This document shows positions 55,496-63,756 of a stretch of DNA of 64,000 nt, piece after piece. Numbering within the stretch: the stretch's first letter is position 1; the number at the start of each line of letters is the position of its first letter. Below the pieces are notes generated by a model. That model made no database searches and was not told the origin of the DNA. It saw only the letters and a list, made by a program, of their open reading frames with translations. Origin of the DNA: Methylobacterium sp. CB376 (GTDB lineage Bacteria; Pseudomonadota; Alphaproteobacteria; Rhizobiales; Beijerinckiaceae); NCBI RefSeq assembly GCF_029714205.1, contig NZ_CP121648.1, forward strand, positions 1,550,001-1,614,000, given 5' to 3'. The translations under genes and the position numbers were made by a program.

Positions 55496-56494
55496 TCAGC
55501 CCATCGCCTTGCGGATGAAGCGGTCCTCCAGCGTCGCCGCGAGGTCGATCTTGGCGCCCTGCAGCTCCGGATCGAGGGTGCGCACGAGGTCGAGCACGCT
55601 CGCCATGCCTTCCTGCGAGGGGATGCCGGTGCGGGAATAGCTCTCGAGCGAGTTCTTCACCGCCTGCACGTAGAGCGGCCGGTCGCCGAAATGGTAGGCG
55701 GGCGGCACCGTGTCGGCGACCTCCTCGGGAGTGGCGGCGGCGAGCCACTTCAGCGATTTCGCGAAGGCGTTGACCACCTTCTGGGTCGCGGCGGCGTGGC
55801 GCTCGATCCACTCCTGCTTGGTGTAGACCACCGCCGCCGGGTTCGGCCCGCCGAACAGCGCCCGGGTCCCGGCCTCCGTGCGGGTGTCGATCATCACGGC
55901 GATGTCGCCGTCCGCCTCCAGCTTGGCGATGACCGGGTCGAGGTGGGAGATCGCGTCGATCTCGCCCTTCTTCATCGCCGCGATGGCGCCCGCCCCGCCG
56001 CCGACGCCGATGAGCGGCGCGTCCGTGGCCTTCAGCCCCGCCTTGATCATCGCGTACTGCACCGCGAGCGCCGTCGAGGAGCCGGGCGCCGTCACGCCGA
56101 TCTTGCGGCCCTTGAGATCGCCCGGGCCCCGCACCGTCCCGGCGAGGTCCTTGCGCACCGCGATCACGATCGCCGGGTAGCGGCCGAGTTCGCACACCGC
56201 CCGCACGTCCTGTCCCTTGGCCTGCATGCGGATCGTGTGCTCGTAGGCCCCCGTCACCACGTCGACCGAGCCGCCGATCAGCGCCTGGAGCGAGCGGGCG
56301 CCGCCGCCGAAATCGTTGATCTCGGCCTCCACCCCCTCCTCGACGAAGTAGCCCTTCTTCTCCGCGATGGTGAGCGGCAGGTAGTACAGGAGCGGCTTGC
56401 CGCCGACGCCGATGCGGACCTTGACGGTCTCGGCGCGGGCGGGCGCGGCGAGGCCGAGCGCGGTGGCGCCGGCCAGGAAGCTGCGGCGGTCCAT
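55496..56494 (-). CDS. ABC transporter substrate-binding protein, NitT/TauT type
   Basis: A 332-residue periplasmic binding protein of the SsuA/NMT1-like group. The Tat-like signal is MDRRSFLAGATALGLAAPAR. The mature part has GKPLLYYLPLTIAEKKGYFV, AEINDFGGGARSLQALIGGS and VTAPGSSTALAVQYAMIKAG. Likely ligands are sulfonates, nitrate, taurine or pyrimidine-like molecules; sequence alone does not decide. It is third in the importer set, separated from the permease gene by 218 bp, so it may have its own promoter. Confidence 0.92.
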   Translation of the reverse strand: MDRRSFLAGATALGLAAPARAETVKVRIGVGGKPLLYYLPLTIAEKKGYFVEEGVEAEINDFGGGARSLQALIGGSVDVVTGAYEHTIRMQAKGQDVRAVCELGRYPAIVIAVRKDLAGTVRGPGDLKGRKIGVTAPGSSTALAVQYAMIKAGLKATDAPLIGVGGGAGAIAAMKKGEIDAISHLDPVIAKLEADGDIAVMIDTRTEAGTRALFGGPNPAAVVYTKQEWIERHAAATQKVVNAFAKSLKWLAAATPEEVADTVPPAYHFGDRPLYVQAVKNSLESYSRTGIPSQEGMASVLDLVRTLDPELQGAKIDLAATLEDRFIRKAMG

Positions 56495-56712
56495 GAGATG
56501 TCCTCCGGTGAGATCAGGCCCGAGCATCATGCGCCGAAGAGGTCCCCGGTTCGGCGGCACACATGATGCGGCACCAGGAATCCAAGCAGACGTGCGTGGG
56601 GCAGTTCCGCTTGAGGTATTGTCCGACGATGCGGATGCCGGTTCGTCGAGGACGATGCGGCACCATCCAAGGCCGGGAGCAGCGTCCGACCGCCCCATGA
56701 TCGGGCGCCGCT

Positions 56713-57495
56713 CTAGCCGCCGGCCGGGCCGGGGCGCCAGACCAGCAGCCGCCGCTCGATCAGCGTGACGGCGGCGTCGATGACGATGACGAAGACGGTC
56801 AGGATCAGCATCCCGGCGAAGACGCCGGTGACGTCGAACACGCTCTCGGCCTCGTGGATCTTGTAGCCGAGCCCGGCCGAGGAGCCGAGATACTCCCCCA
56901 CCACCGCGCCGACGAGCGCGAAGCCCACCGCCGTGTGCAGCGAGGAGAACATCCAGGTCAAGGCCGAGGGCCAGTAGACGTGCCGCAGCAGGCCGCGCTC
57001 GTTGAGACCGAGCATGCGGGCGTTGGCGAGCACGACCGGGCTGACCTCACGCACGCCCTGGTAGACGTTGAAGAACACGATGAAGAACACGAGGGTGAAG
57101 CCGAGCGCCACCTTCGACCAGATGCCGAGCCCGAACCAGAGGGCGAAGATCGGCGCCAGCACCACGCGCGGCAGCGCGTTCGCGGCCTTGATGTAGGGGT
57201 CGAAGACCGCGGCCAGGAGCGCGTTGCGGGCGAACAGGAAGCCGAAGGCGATGCCCCCCAGCGCCCCGAAGGCGAAGGCCAGCACCGTCTCCTGCAGGGT
57301 GATCCAGAGATGGCCCCAGATCTCGGGATTGCTCATCTCCGCCCAGGTCCGCTTCAGCACGTCGACCGGCGTCGAGAAGAAGAACTGCAGCTGCCTGGGC
57401 TGGCCCAGCAGCGGATACACCGTGAGCACGTGCCAGACCGCCAGGATGGCGAGGCCGACGAGGATCTGGAGGGCGAGGAGGCCGAGACGGTTCAC
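56713..57495 (-). CDS. ABC transporter permease, NitT/TauT type
   Basis: A 260-residue inner-membrane permease with about six spans and the EAA loop ANARMLGLNERGLLRHVYWP that docks the ATPase. The GTG start VNRLGLLALQ gives the family N-terminus. An ATG 32 codons upstream would overlap the ATPase gene and add a non-hydrophobic leader, so it is less likely. The ATPase gene ends 76 bp upstream. Confidence 0.93.
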   Translation of the reverse strand: MNRLGLLALQILVGLAILAVWHVLTVYPLLGQPRQLQFFFSTPVDVLKRTWAEMSNPEIWGHLWITLQETVLAFAFGALGGIAFGFLFARNALLAAVFDPYIKAANALPRVVLAPIFALWFGLGIWSKVALGFTLVFFIVFFNVYQGVREVSPVVLANARMLGLNERGLLRHVYWPSALTWMFSSLHTAVGFALVGAVVGEYLGSSAGLGYKIHEAESVFDVTGVFAGMLILTVFVIVIDAAVTLIERRLLVWRPGPAGG

Positions 57496-57571
57496 GGGGC
57501 GGAGGCTCCGGGGCGAATGGCGAAAGGTTCTGGCGGGTCCCGGCGGCGTCAAACCGCTCTCCGTGCCGGCC

Positions 57572-58450
57572 TCATGCCGGCCCGCCCGCATAGGCGCGCG
57601 AGACCTCGACCCGCAGCCGCGCCCAGATCTCCTTGTAGAGGGCGTGGAATTGCGGTTCGAGGCGGATCTCGCTGGTGTCGCGCGGCCGCGGCAGGGCGAC
57701 GGGGAAGTCGCCGACGATGCGGGCGGCGGGGCCGGCCGAGAGCACCACGACCCGGTCCGAGAGGGCGATCGCCTCCTCCAGGTCGTGGGTGACGAAGATC
57801 ACGGCCTTGCGGTTGGCGGCCCAGAGGTCGAGCAGGAGGTTGCCCATGATCTGCCGGGTCTGCGCGTCGAGCGGCCCGAACGGCTCGTCCATCAGCAGGA
57901 TCTCGGGGTCGCGGATCAGCATCTGGGCGAGCGCCACGCGCTTGCGCTGGCCGCCCGAGAGCATGTGCGGGTAGCGGTCCGTGAAGCCGGCGAGGCCCAC
58001 CCGCCCGAGCCAGTCGCGCGCCCGCGCGAGCGCCTCGGCCCGCGGCACCTTCTGCGGCTCCAGCGCCACCGCGACGTTGTCGAGGGCGGTCTTCCAGGGC
58101 ATCAGGGCATCGGCCTGGAAGAGGTAGCCGGCCCGGGCGTTGAGGCCGGTGAGCGGGCCGTCGAAGATGCTGACGAGGCCGGCCACCGGCTTGAGCAGGC
58201 CCGCCGCGGCGTTGAGGAGGGTCGACTTGCCCGATCCGGTCGGGCCGACCACCGCCACGAACTCGCCGGGGGAGACGGTGAGGTCGATCCCGTCCACGGC
58301 CACGTAGCGCTTGCCGCCCTTCAGCGTGAAGGCGATCGAGACGGCGTCGAGGCGCACCGCGCTGGCGCTGCGGGCGACCGCCGTGCCGCCCACCAGCCGC
58401 ACGCCCGCCCGGCCGCTCCGTCGTCCCTCGGCCACGCCGTTCTGGCTCAT
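57572..58450 (-). CDS. ABC transporter ATP-binding protein, NitT/TauT type
   Basis: A 292-residue ATPase that energises the importer. Walker A GPTGSGKST, Q-loop YLFQADALMPWK, signature LSGGQRKRVALAQ, Walker B ILLMDEPFGPLD and H-loop VTHDLEEA are all intact. The start MSQNGVAEG has a strong GGGAGGGA site. It is first in the operon order ATPase, permease, binding protein. Confidence 0.96.
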   Translation of the reverse strand: MSQNGVAEGRRSGRAGVRLVGGTAVARSASAVRLDAVSIAFTLKGGKRYVAVDGIDLTVSPGEFVAVVGPTGSGKSTLLNAAAGLLKPVAGLVSIFDGPLTGLNARAGYLFQADALMPWKTALDNVAVALEPQKVPRAEALARARDWLGRVGLAGFTDRYPHMLSGGQRKRVALAQMLIRDPEILLMDEPFGPLDAQTRQIMGNLLLDLWAANRKAVIFVTHDLEEAIALSDRVVVLSAGPAARIVGDFPVALPRPRDTSEIRLEPQFHALYKEIWARLRVEVSRAYAGGPA

Positions 58451-58516
58451 GCCGTTCCCTCCCGCGGCGATGCCTCCCGCCGTCGCGGGCGACATTCGGC
58501 GAGCGGCGGCGCGAGA

Positions 58517-58702
58517 TCAACCGCTTCGTGCACGCCCGAGCGCCCGCGCGCCATGCCACAGGATCAGGACGAGCGGCAGGGACAGGCCGAGCCAGGCCAG
58601 GACCGGGCCGATCTCCTCGATCAGCAGCGCGCCGAGGAGTCCCGCGGCCGAGGCCCCGCCGACGAGGAGCGGGATGCGGAAGACCGGGCGGGGCGGCCTC
58701 AC
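58517..58702 (-). CDS. 61-residue two-span membrane protein
   Basis: A short protein from the GTG that overlaps the PepSY gene stop by 4 bp (GTGA): MRPPRPVFRIPLLVGGASAA, then two hydrophobic helices (about residues 10-28 and 33-52) and a basic end ARALGRARSG. Small two-span proteins often follow PepSY genes in siderophore-uptake loci, and the coupling here supports a real gene. No family name is claimed. Confidence 0.7.
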   Translation of the reverse strand: MRPPRPVFRIPLLVGGASAAGLLGALLIEEIGPVLAWLGLSLPLVLILWHGARALGRARSG

Positions 58703-59829
58703 GCGCGGCCGCTCCGGGCCGGGACGGGGGCGGGAGGCGGAGCCGCCCCGCCCGCGCGCCGCTTGGCGAGCCACAGGGCGAGCCCGCTGCCCAGGACCGC
58801 GACGCTGACGAGGTCGAGCAGCGCCCAGATCAGCTTCAGCGGCAGGCCGCCGTAATCGCCGAAATGCAGCGGCTGCGAGACCAGGAGGGCGGTCAGGTAC
58901 CAGGGCAGCCGCCGCGTCGCGGCCACCGCGCCGGTCTCGGCGTCGAGGAGCACCGGCCGCAGCAGCCGCGAGGTCAGGACCGTGTCGCCGCGCAGGAACA
59001 CGCCGAAGTGCCGGCCGGTGCTGAAGGCCGTGCCGGGAAACGCGATGAAGGAGGGCGTCATGCCCGGCGCCGCCGCGACCGCCCGCGCCACCACCGCGTC
59101 GAGCGACAGGCGCGGCGTCGCCGGGGCTCCGCCCCGGCCCGCATGCATGGCGGCGAGGTCCGTCGCCTTCCAGCGGCCGATCATCGGTTCGGACAGGGTG
59201 TTGATCACGCCGGTCGCCCCCACGGTCGTCAGCCACGCCACCGTGACGATGCCCATCAGGTTGTGCAGGTCGAGCCAGAGAATGCGCCGCGCCCGCCCGG
59301 CCCGGATCGTCCCGAAGGCCATGCGCCGCATGAGCGGGCCGTAGAGCACGACCCCCGAGACGATCGCCGCCACCAGGAGCGCGCCCATCGCCCCGAGGAA
59401 GAGCTTGCCCGGCAGCCCCGCGTAGAGGTCGACGTGGAGCCGCAGCATCACCTGCATGAAGGCGCTGCGCGGCGGGCCGAGGCGGGCGCCCGTCGCCGCG
59501 TCGTAGAGCGTCGTCACGGACGCGTTCGGATGGGCGTCGGCCGCCTTGTTCAGGATCGCGAAGACCGCCCGCGGCGCGTCCTCGTCGTGGCCGAGATATT
59601 GCAGCACCTGCCCCGGATGGTCGGCGAGGGCGATCTGCGCCACGCGGTCGAGGGAGAGCGGCGCCTGCCCGCTGGCGAGCGGCGCCGGCCCCGCGCCGAA
59701 CCAGCCGTCGATCTCCCGGTGGAAGATCAGCGGCAATCCGGTCAGGCAGAGGAGCAGCAGGAACAGGGTGGCGATCAGGCTCGTCCAGGTGTGGACGCGC
59801 CGCCACGCGCGCAGCCGCGCCGCGTTCAT
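58699..59829 (-). CDS. PepSY-associated membrane protein
   Basis: A 376-residue inner-membrane protein with four spans: about 15-35 (TWTSLIATLFLLLLCLTGLP), 145-167, 190-215 and near 340-360. The periplasmic parts carry PepSY-like repeats. Conserved HTW, RLHVDLYAGLPGKLFLGAMG and DLHNLMGIVTVAW supply histidines that fit an FMN/haem-type ferric-siderophore reductase role proposed for this family. The start has a GGAGG site. It lies 11 bp after the TonB receptor gene. Confidence 0.9.
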   Translation of the reverse strand: MNAARLRAWRRVHTWTSLIATLFLLLLCLTGLPLIFHREIDGWFGAGPAPLASGQAPLSLDRVAQIALADHPGQVLQYLGHDEDAPRAVFAILNKAADAHPNASVTTLYDAATGARLGPPRSAFMQVMLRLHVDLYAGLPGKLFLGAMGALLVAAIVSGVVLYGPLMRRMAFGTIRAGRARRILWLDLHNLMGIVTVAWLTTVGATGVINTLSEPMIGRWKATDLAAMHAGRGGAPATPRLSLDAVVARAVAAAPGMTPSFIAFPGTAFSTGRHFGVFLRGDTVLTSRLLRPVLLDAETGAVAATRRLPWYLTALLVSQPLHFGDYGGLPLKLIWALLDLVSVAVLGSGLALWLAKRRAGGAAPPPAPVPARSGRA

Positions 59830-59840
59830 GGCGGACCTCC

Positions 59841-62093
59841 TCACCAGCGGTAGCTGACGCTGGCGACGATCCGGCGCTGCTCGCCGTAGAAGCAGGCGGT
59901 CGCGCTGGAGCAGGAGGAGACGAAGCGCCGGTCGGCGGCGTTCTGGATGTTCACGGCGGCCCGCCAGCCGTCGCGCTCGTAGTGGATTGCGGCGTCGAGG
60001 AGCACGGAATCCGGCACCCGCAGGGTGTTGGCCACGTCCGCGTAGGAGCGCCCGACGGAGCGCAGGCCGCCGCCGAACCCGAAGCCCTTCCAGTCGCCCG
60101 AGGGGATCGTGTAGTCGAGCCAGAGCGACCCGAAGGTCTCCGGGATGCCGACCGGCACCCTGCCGAGGTCGAGCACGGTGCCCTTGACCGTGCGCAGGTC
60201 GTAGGTCGTGAAGGCGCCGACGAGGTTCAGGCCCTCGGCGAGGCTCGCCACCACCGAGGCCTCGATGCCGCGCGAGCGCACCGCACCGATCTGCAGGTTG
60301 TTGAAGGGATTGCTCGGGTCCGGCGTCAGCACGTTGGCGCGCTGGAGGTCGAAGGCCGCCAGCGTGAACAGGGTGTTCCAGCCCGGCGGCTCGAACTTGG
60401 CGCCGACCTCGATCTGGTCGCCGCGGTCCGGCCGGTAGGGCGCACCGGTCTGGCCGTTGGCGCCCGGCGTCGGATTGAAGGATGTGCCCCAGGTCACGTA
60501 GGGCGCGAAGCCGTTGTCGAAATTGTAGATCAGGCCGAGCCGGCCGGTGAAGGCCCGGTCGTCGCCGCGCACCGAGGCGGAGGGCGTGAGCCGGTTCGTC
60601 AGGTCGCTCGTCACGACGTCCTGCCGCCCGCCGACCAGGAAGGTCAGGCGCTCGGTGAGCCGGATCTGGTCCTGCGCGTAGAGGCCGACCTGCTGCAGCA
60701 GCTGGTTCGCGACCAGGTAGGGCACCGGCTGGCCGGCGAGCTGGCCGTAGCGCGGCGCCAGGATGGCGAGCGTGGGCGCCGGGAAGGCGGAGGCCTGGTA
60801 ATCATTGAGGTCGTAGCGCTTGTAGTCGATGCCGAGCAGCAGGTCGTGGGCGAAGAGCCCGTCCGCGAAACGGGCCTCGGCCTGCGTATCCACCGTGACG
60901 AGGCCGGCCTTCGGCGTCGTCAGGAAGCCGTAGCGGGACAGCTGCGTCTGCGTGGCGTCGCCGGCCTCGTAGCCGTTGCCGACGTAGCGCTGGTCGCGGA
61001 CGTCGGTGAGCGAGTAGCGGAAATTCTGCCGCACGGTCCAGACGTCGTCGATCCGGTGCTCGAACAGGTAGCCGAGATTGGCCTGATTGCGGGTGTAGCC
61101 GTCGATCAGCGGGTCGCTGACATTGAGCGGGCGGGGGATGCGCAGGCCCAGAGCCTGGGGGCGCACGGTGCCCAGATAGGGCAGGAACTGGCCCGCCCCG
61201 CCGGTCACGTCGCGCTGGACGCTCGTCAGCAGCGTGAAGGTCGTGGCCCCGTCCGGTTTGTAGGTGAGGGCGGGCGCGAGGAAGACCCGGTCCTCCGGCG
61301 CGAAGCGGACGGGCGCGTCGCTGTTCTGCAGGCGCCCGGTGAGCCGGTAGAACCAGTGCCCCTCCGCATCGGCCGGCCCGCCGAGGTCGAAGGCCGCGTA
61401 GGCCTGGTTGAAGGAGCCCCCGCCGAATTCGAGTGAGTGCAGCGGGTCGAGCGGCGGGCGCTTCGACACGACGTTGATGAGGCCGCCCACCGGACTGCCG
61501 CCGAACAGGGTCGCGGCCGGCCCGCGCAGCACCTCGATCCGCTCGGCGCCGAAGGGGTCGATGCGGTAATTGGCGAAGGAGGTCTGGAAGAGCTGGAGCC
61601 CGTCGCGGAACAGGCCGCTCTCGGTGGCCGAGAAGCCCCGCAGGATGAACCAGTCGAGGCGGGTATCCGGCCCGAACGGGTTGGCGAAGACGCCCGGCGC
61701 GTAGCGCACGGCCTCCGACAGGGTCTGGGCCTTCTGGGCCTGGAGCTGCGCGGCGCCGATCACCGAGATCGATTGCGGCGTGCGGATGAGCGGCGTGTCC
61801 GTCTTGGTGGCGGTGGCGCTGCGGGTCGCCACGTAGCCCTCGACCGGGCCGGTGGCGGTCTCGGGCCGGCGCGCCCCCGGGAGGCCCGCCCCGGCCGCCC
61901 CCTGTCCCTCCACGCTGATCGTGTCGAGCGCGATCGTGCCCTCCTGCGCCCGCGCCGCCCCGGCGAGCAGGAGCGTCGAGGCCCCTGCCAGGACCGTCGA
62001 GGCCCCTGCCAGGACCATCGAGGCCCCTGCCAGGACCATCGGGCCCGCCAGGACCACCTTGCCGATCAGACTCGCGCCCACGCTCCGCCGCAT
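59841..62093 (-). CDS. TonB-dependent siderophore receptor
   Basis: A 750-residue outer-membrane receptor. After the signal peptide the TonB box region is IALDTISVEGQ. The plug (about 95-215) has TPQSISVIGAAQLQAQKAQT, APGVFANPFGPDTRLDWFIL and GPAATLFGGSPVGGLINVVS. The 22-strand barrel ends ...RRIVASVSYRW with the terminal Trp. The class resembles hydroxamate (ferrichrome/ferrioxamine) receptors. The signal peptide is unusually long because of an internal repeat (VLAGAS units). An AT-rich promoter is 70-110 bp upstream. The PepSY protein and a small membrane protein follow. Confidence 0.94.
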   Translation of the reverse strand: MRRSVGASLIGKVVLAGPMVLAGASMVLAGASTVLAGASTLLLAGAARAQEGTIALDTISVEGQGAAGAGLPGARRPETATGPVEGYVATRSATATKTDTPLIRTPQSISVIGAAQLQAQKAQTLSEAVRYAPGVFANPFGPDTRLDWFILRGFSATESGLFRDGLQLFQTSFANYRIDPFGAERIEVLRGPAATLFGGSPVGGLINVVSKRPPLDPLHSLEFGGGSFNQAYAAFDLGGPADAEGHWFYRLTGRLQNSDAPVRFAPEDRVFLAPALTYKPDGATTFTLLTSVQRDVTGGAGQFLPYLGTVRPQALGLRIPRPLNVSDPLIDGYTRNQANLGYLFEHRIDDVWTVRQNFRYSLTDVRDQRYVGNGYEAGDATQTQLSRYGFLTTPKAGLVTVDTQAEARFADGLFAHDLLLGIDYKRYDLNDYQASAFPAPTLAILAPRYGQLAGQPVPYLVANQLLQQVGLYAQDQIRLTERLTFLVGGRQDVVTSDLTNRLTPSASVRGDDRAFTGRLGLIYNFDNGFAPYVTWGTSFNPTPGANGQTGAPYRPDRGDQIEVGAKFEPPGWNTLFTLAAFDLQRANVLTPDPSNPFNNLQIGAVRSRGIEASVVASLAEGLNLVGAFTTYDLRTVKGTVLDLGRVPVGIPETFGSLWLDYTIPSGDWKGFGFGGGLRSVGRSYADVANTLRVPDSVLLDAAIHYERDGWRAAVNIQNAADRRFVSSCSSATACFYGEQRRIVASVSYRW
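61975..62055. repeat. 21-bp tandem repeat in the receptor signal peptide
   Basis: Copies at 61975, 61996 and 62017 share the 20 bases TCGAGGCCCCTGCCAGGACC preceded by G or A; a degenerate 18-bp copy follows at 62038. All lengths are multiples of three, so the reading frame is kept and the signal core is extended by VLAGAS-type heptapeptides. Confidence 0.9.
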
Positions 62094-62159
62094 CACCCGG
62101 ACCCTCTCACGCGCGCAGCACGACGGGCTCGCCGAAGCGGCGAGTCGCGCGGGGCGGCG

Positions 62160-62203
62160 CTGTTTTGAATTGTAATAAAATACTGATTTTTCAGAGTTTT
62201 TCC
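62160..62203 (-). promoter_or_regulatory. AT-rich promoter/regulatory region of the siderophore receptor
   Basis: This 44-bp stretch is the most AT-rich near the receptor gene (GTTTTGAATTGTAATAAAAT, CTGATTTTTCAG). It contains the small inverted repeat CTGA-N4-TCAG. Iron-uptake genes in this group are usually controlled by Irr, RirA or Fur through such sequences. I do not see a full match to a named box, so the regulator is left open. Confidence 0.45.
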
Positions 62204-62408
62204 ATGCGGCGGTGCTACCCGCTGAGCAACCTGCTGGCAAGCTCGCCGGCAACGACACCTTGAGCGTGTGGCTCGCGCGTCACCGGGCGTGATCCGCGCC
62301 GCGCCACGGCGGCGCCGCGCGGGGGAGCTGCGACACAGGCGGCGGTGACAACCAGCGCGCGACCTGCTGGGATGCGTCCTCCGATTCGCCAGGATCCCGG
62401 TTCCCCTC

Positions 62409-62885
62409 GTGTCCGCCGCCCTCTCGCTCCCCGTCGACCGCCGCCAGTCGCCGATCGCGCTGGAGGTGCGGCGCGGGGTGCGCCGGCTCTTCGCCGAACT
62501 CGGCCACGTCACGATCCCGGAATTCACCCTGGCGAACGGCCGGCGGGCGGACCTGATCGCGCTCGGGCCGTCGGGCCAGCTCACCATCATCGAGATCAAG
62601 TCGGGCCTGCCCGACTTCCGCGCCGACCGGAAATGGCCGGACTACCGGGATTTCTGCGACCGCTTCTACTTCGCGGTGCCGGAGGAGATGCCGATTGCCG
62701 TGCTGCCGGAGGAGACCGGCCTCATCGTGGCGGATGCGTTCGGGGCCGCGATCCTGCGCGAGCCGCCCGACCATCCCCTGGCGGGCGCCCGCCGGAAGGC
62801 CGTGACCCTGCGCTTCGCCCGCGCGGCGGCGGGCCTGCTCCACGCGCTCGCCGATCCGGGCGCGGTGCGCGAGGGGAGCCTCTGA
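62409..62885 (+). CDS. mmcB: MmcB-family DNA repair protein
   Basis: A 158-residue protein with a PD-(D/E)xK nuclease-like core: RRLFAELGHVTIPEFTLANG, RRADLIAL (Asp) and IIEIKSG (Glu-x-Lys), then FRADRKWPDYRDFCDRFYFA. Alphaproteobacterial MmcB is a LexA-controlled protein linked to mitomycin C damage repair. It starts at GTG. I did not find a clear LexA box in the upstream gap. Confidence 0.85.
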   Translation: MSAALSLPVDRRQSPIALEVRRGVRRLFAELGHVTIPEFTLANGRRADLIALGPSGQLTIIEIKSGLPDFRADRKWPDYRDFCDRFYFAVPEEMPIAVLPEETGLIVADAFGAAILREPPDHPLAGARRKAVTLRFARAAAGLLHALADPGAVREGSL

Positions 62886-63006
62886 AGGAGCGCATCCCGG
62901 CGCAACCCTGGCCGGCGCCGGCGGCGTTGGACAGCCGCGCCAGCCCCGCCCCATGATCCGGCCCGACCGACGCGCCGCGCAGCGCGTCCGGCAGGGAGGA
63001 TCGAGC

Positions 63007-63756
63007 ATGAGGCTTCGGGGCAAGGTCGCGATCGTCACGGGCGCGGGCGGCGGGTTCGGCGAGGGCATCGCCCGGCGCTTCGCGCAGGAGGGTGCGCGGG
63101 TCGCGGTGGTCGACCTGCGCGGGGAGGAGGCCGAGCGGGTCGCCGCCGCGATCGGCCGGGACGCGATCGCGGTCACGGCCGATGTCGGGGCGAAGGAGGA
63201 CGTGGCGCGCGCCGTGGCCCGCACCGCCGAGGCCTTCGGCACGCCCCACATCCTCGTCAACAATGCCGGCATGACCCACCGCAACCAGCCGCTGATGGAG
63301 GTCGACGAGGACACGTTCGACCGCGTGTTCCGGGTCAACGTGAAGTCGATCTTCCACTTCGTGCGGGCGGTGGCGCCGGCCATGCGCGACAACGGCGGCG
63401 GGGTGATCCTCAACGTCGGCTCGACGGCGGGGATCCGGCCGCGGCCGGGCCTGACCTGGTACAACGCCTCGAAGGGCGCCGTGAACCTGATGTCGAAGTC
63501 GCTGGCGGTCGAACTCGCGCCCTGGAAGATCCGGGTCAACGCGCTCTGCCCGGTGATGGGCGAGACCGGGCTGCTCGAAGCCTTCATGGGCGTGCCGGAC
63601 ACGCCCGAGAACCGCGCCAAGTTCATCGCCACCATCCCCCTCGGCCGCCTGTCGCGCCCGGAGGACATCGCCGCCACCGCGCTGTTCCTCGCCTCCGACG
63701 AGGCGGAATTCCTGACCGGGATCGAGATGCCGATCGACGGCGGGCGGACCGTCTAG
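63007..63756 (+). CDS. short-chain dehydrogenase/reductase
   Basis: A 249-residue classical SDR. The cofactor motif is VTGAGGGFGEGIA, NNAG is in HILVNNAGM, and the catalytic Ser, Tyr and Lys appear in VGSTAG and YNASKGAV. Asp in VVDLRGEE suggests a preference for NAD. The substrate is unknown; 3-oxoacyl or sugar alcohol oxidation are common in this group. The ATG has a GGGAGGATCG site. Its stop overlaps, tail to tail, that of the ATPase gene by 3 bases. Confidence 0.94.
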   Translation: MRLRGKVAIVTGAGGGFGEGIARRFAQEGARVAVVDLRGEEAERVAAAIGRDAIAVTADVGAKEDVARAVARTAEAFGTPHILVNNAGMTHRNQPLMEVDEDTFDRVFRVNVKSIFHFVRAVAPAMRDNGGGVILNVGSTAGIRPRPGLTWYNASKGAVNLMSKSLAVELAPWKIRVNALCPVMGETGLLEAFMGVPDTPENRAKFIATIPLGRLSRPEDIAATALFLASDEAEFLTGIEMPIDGGRTV

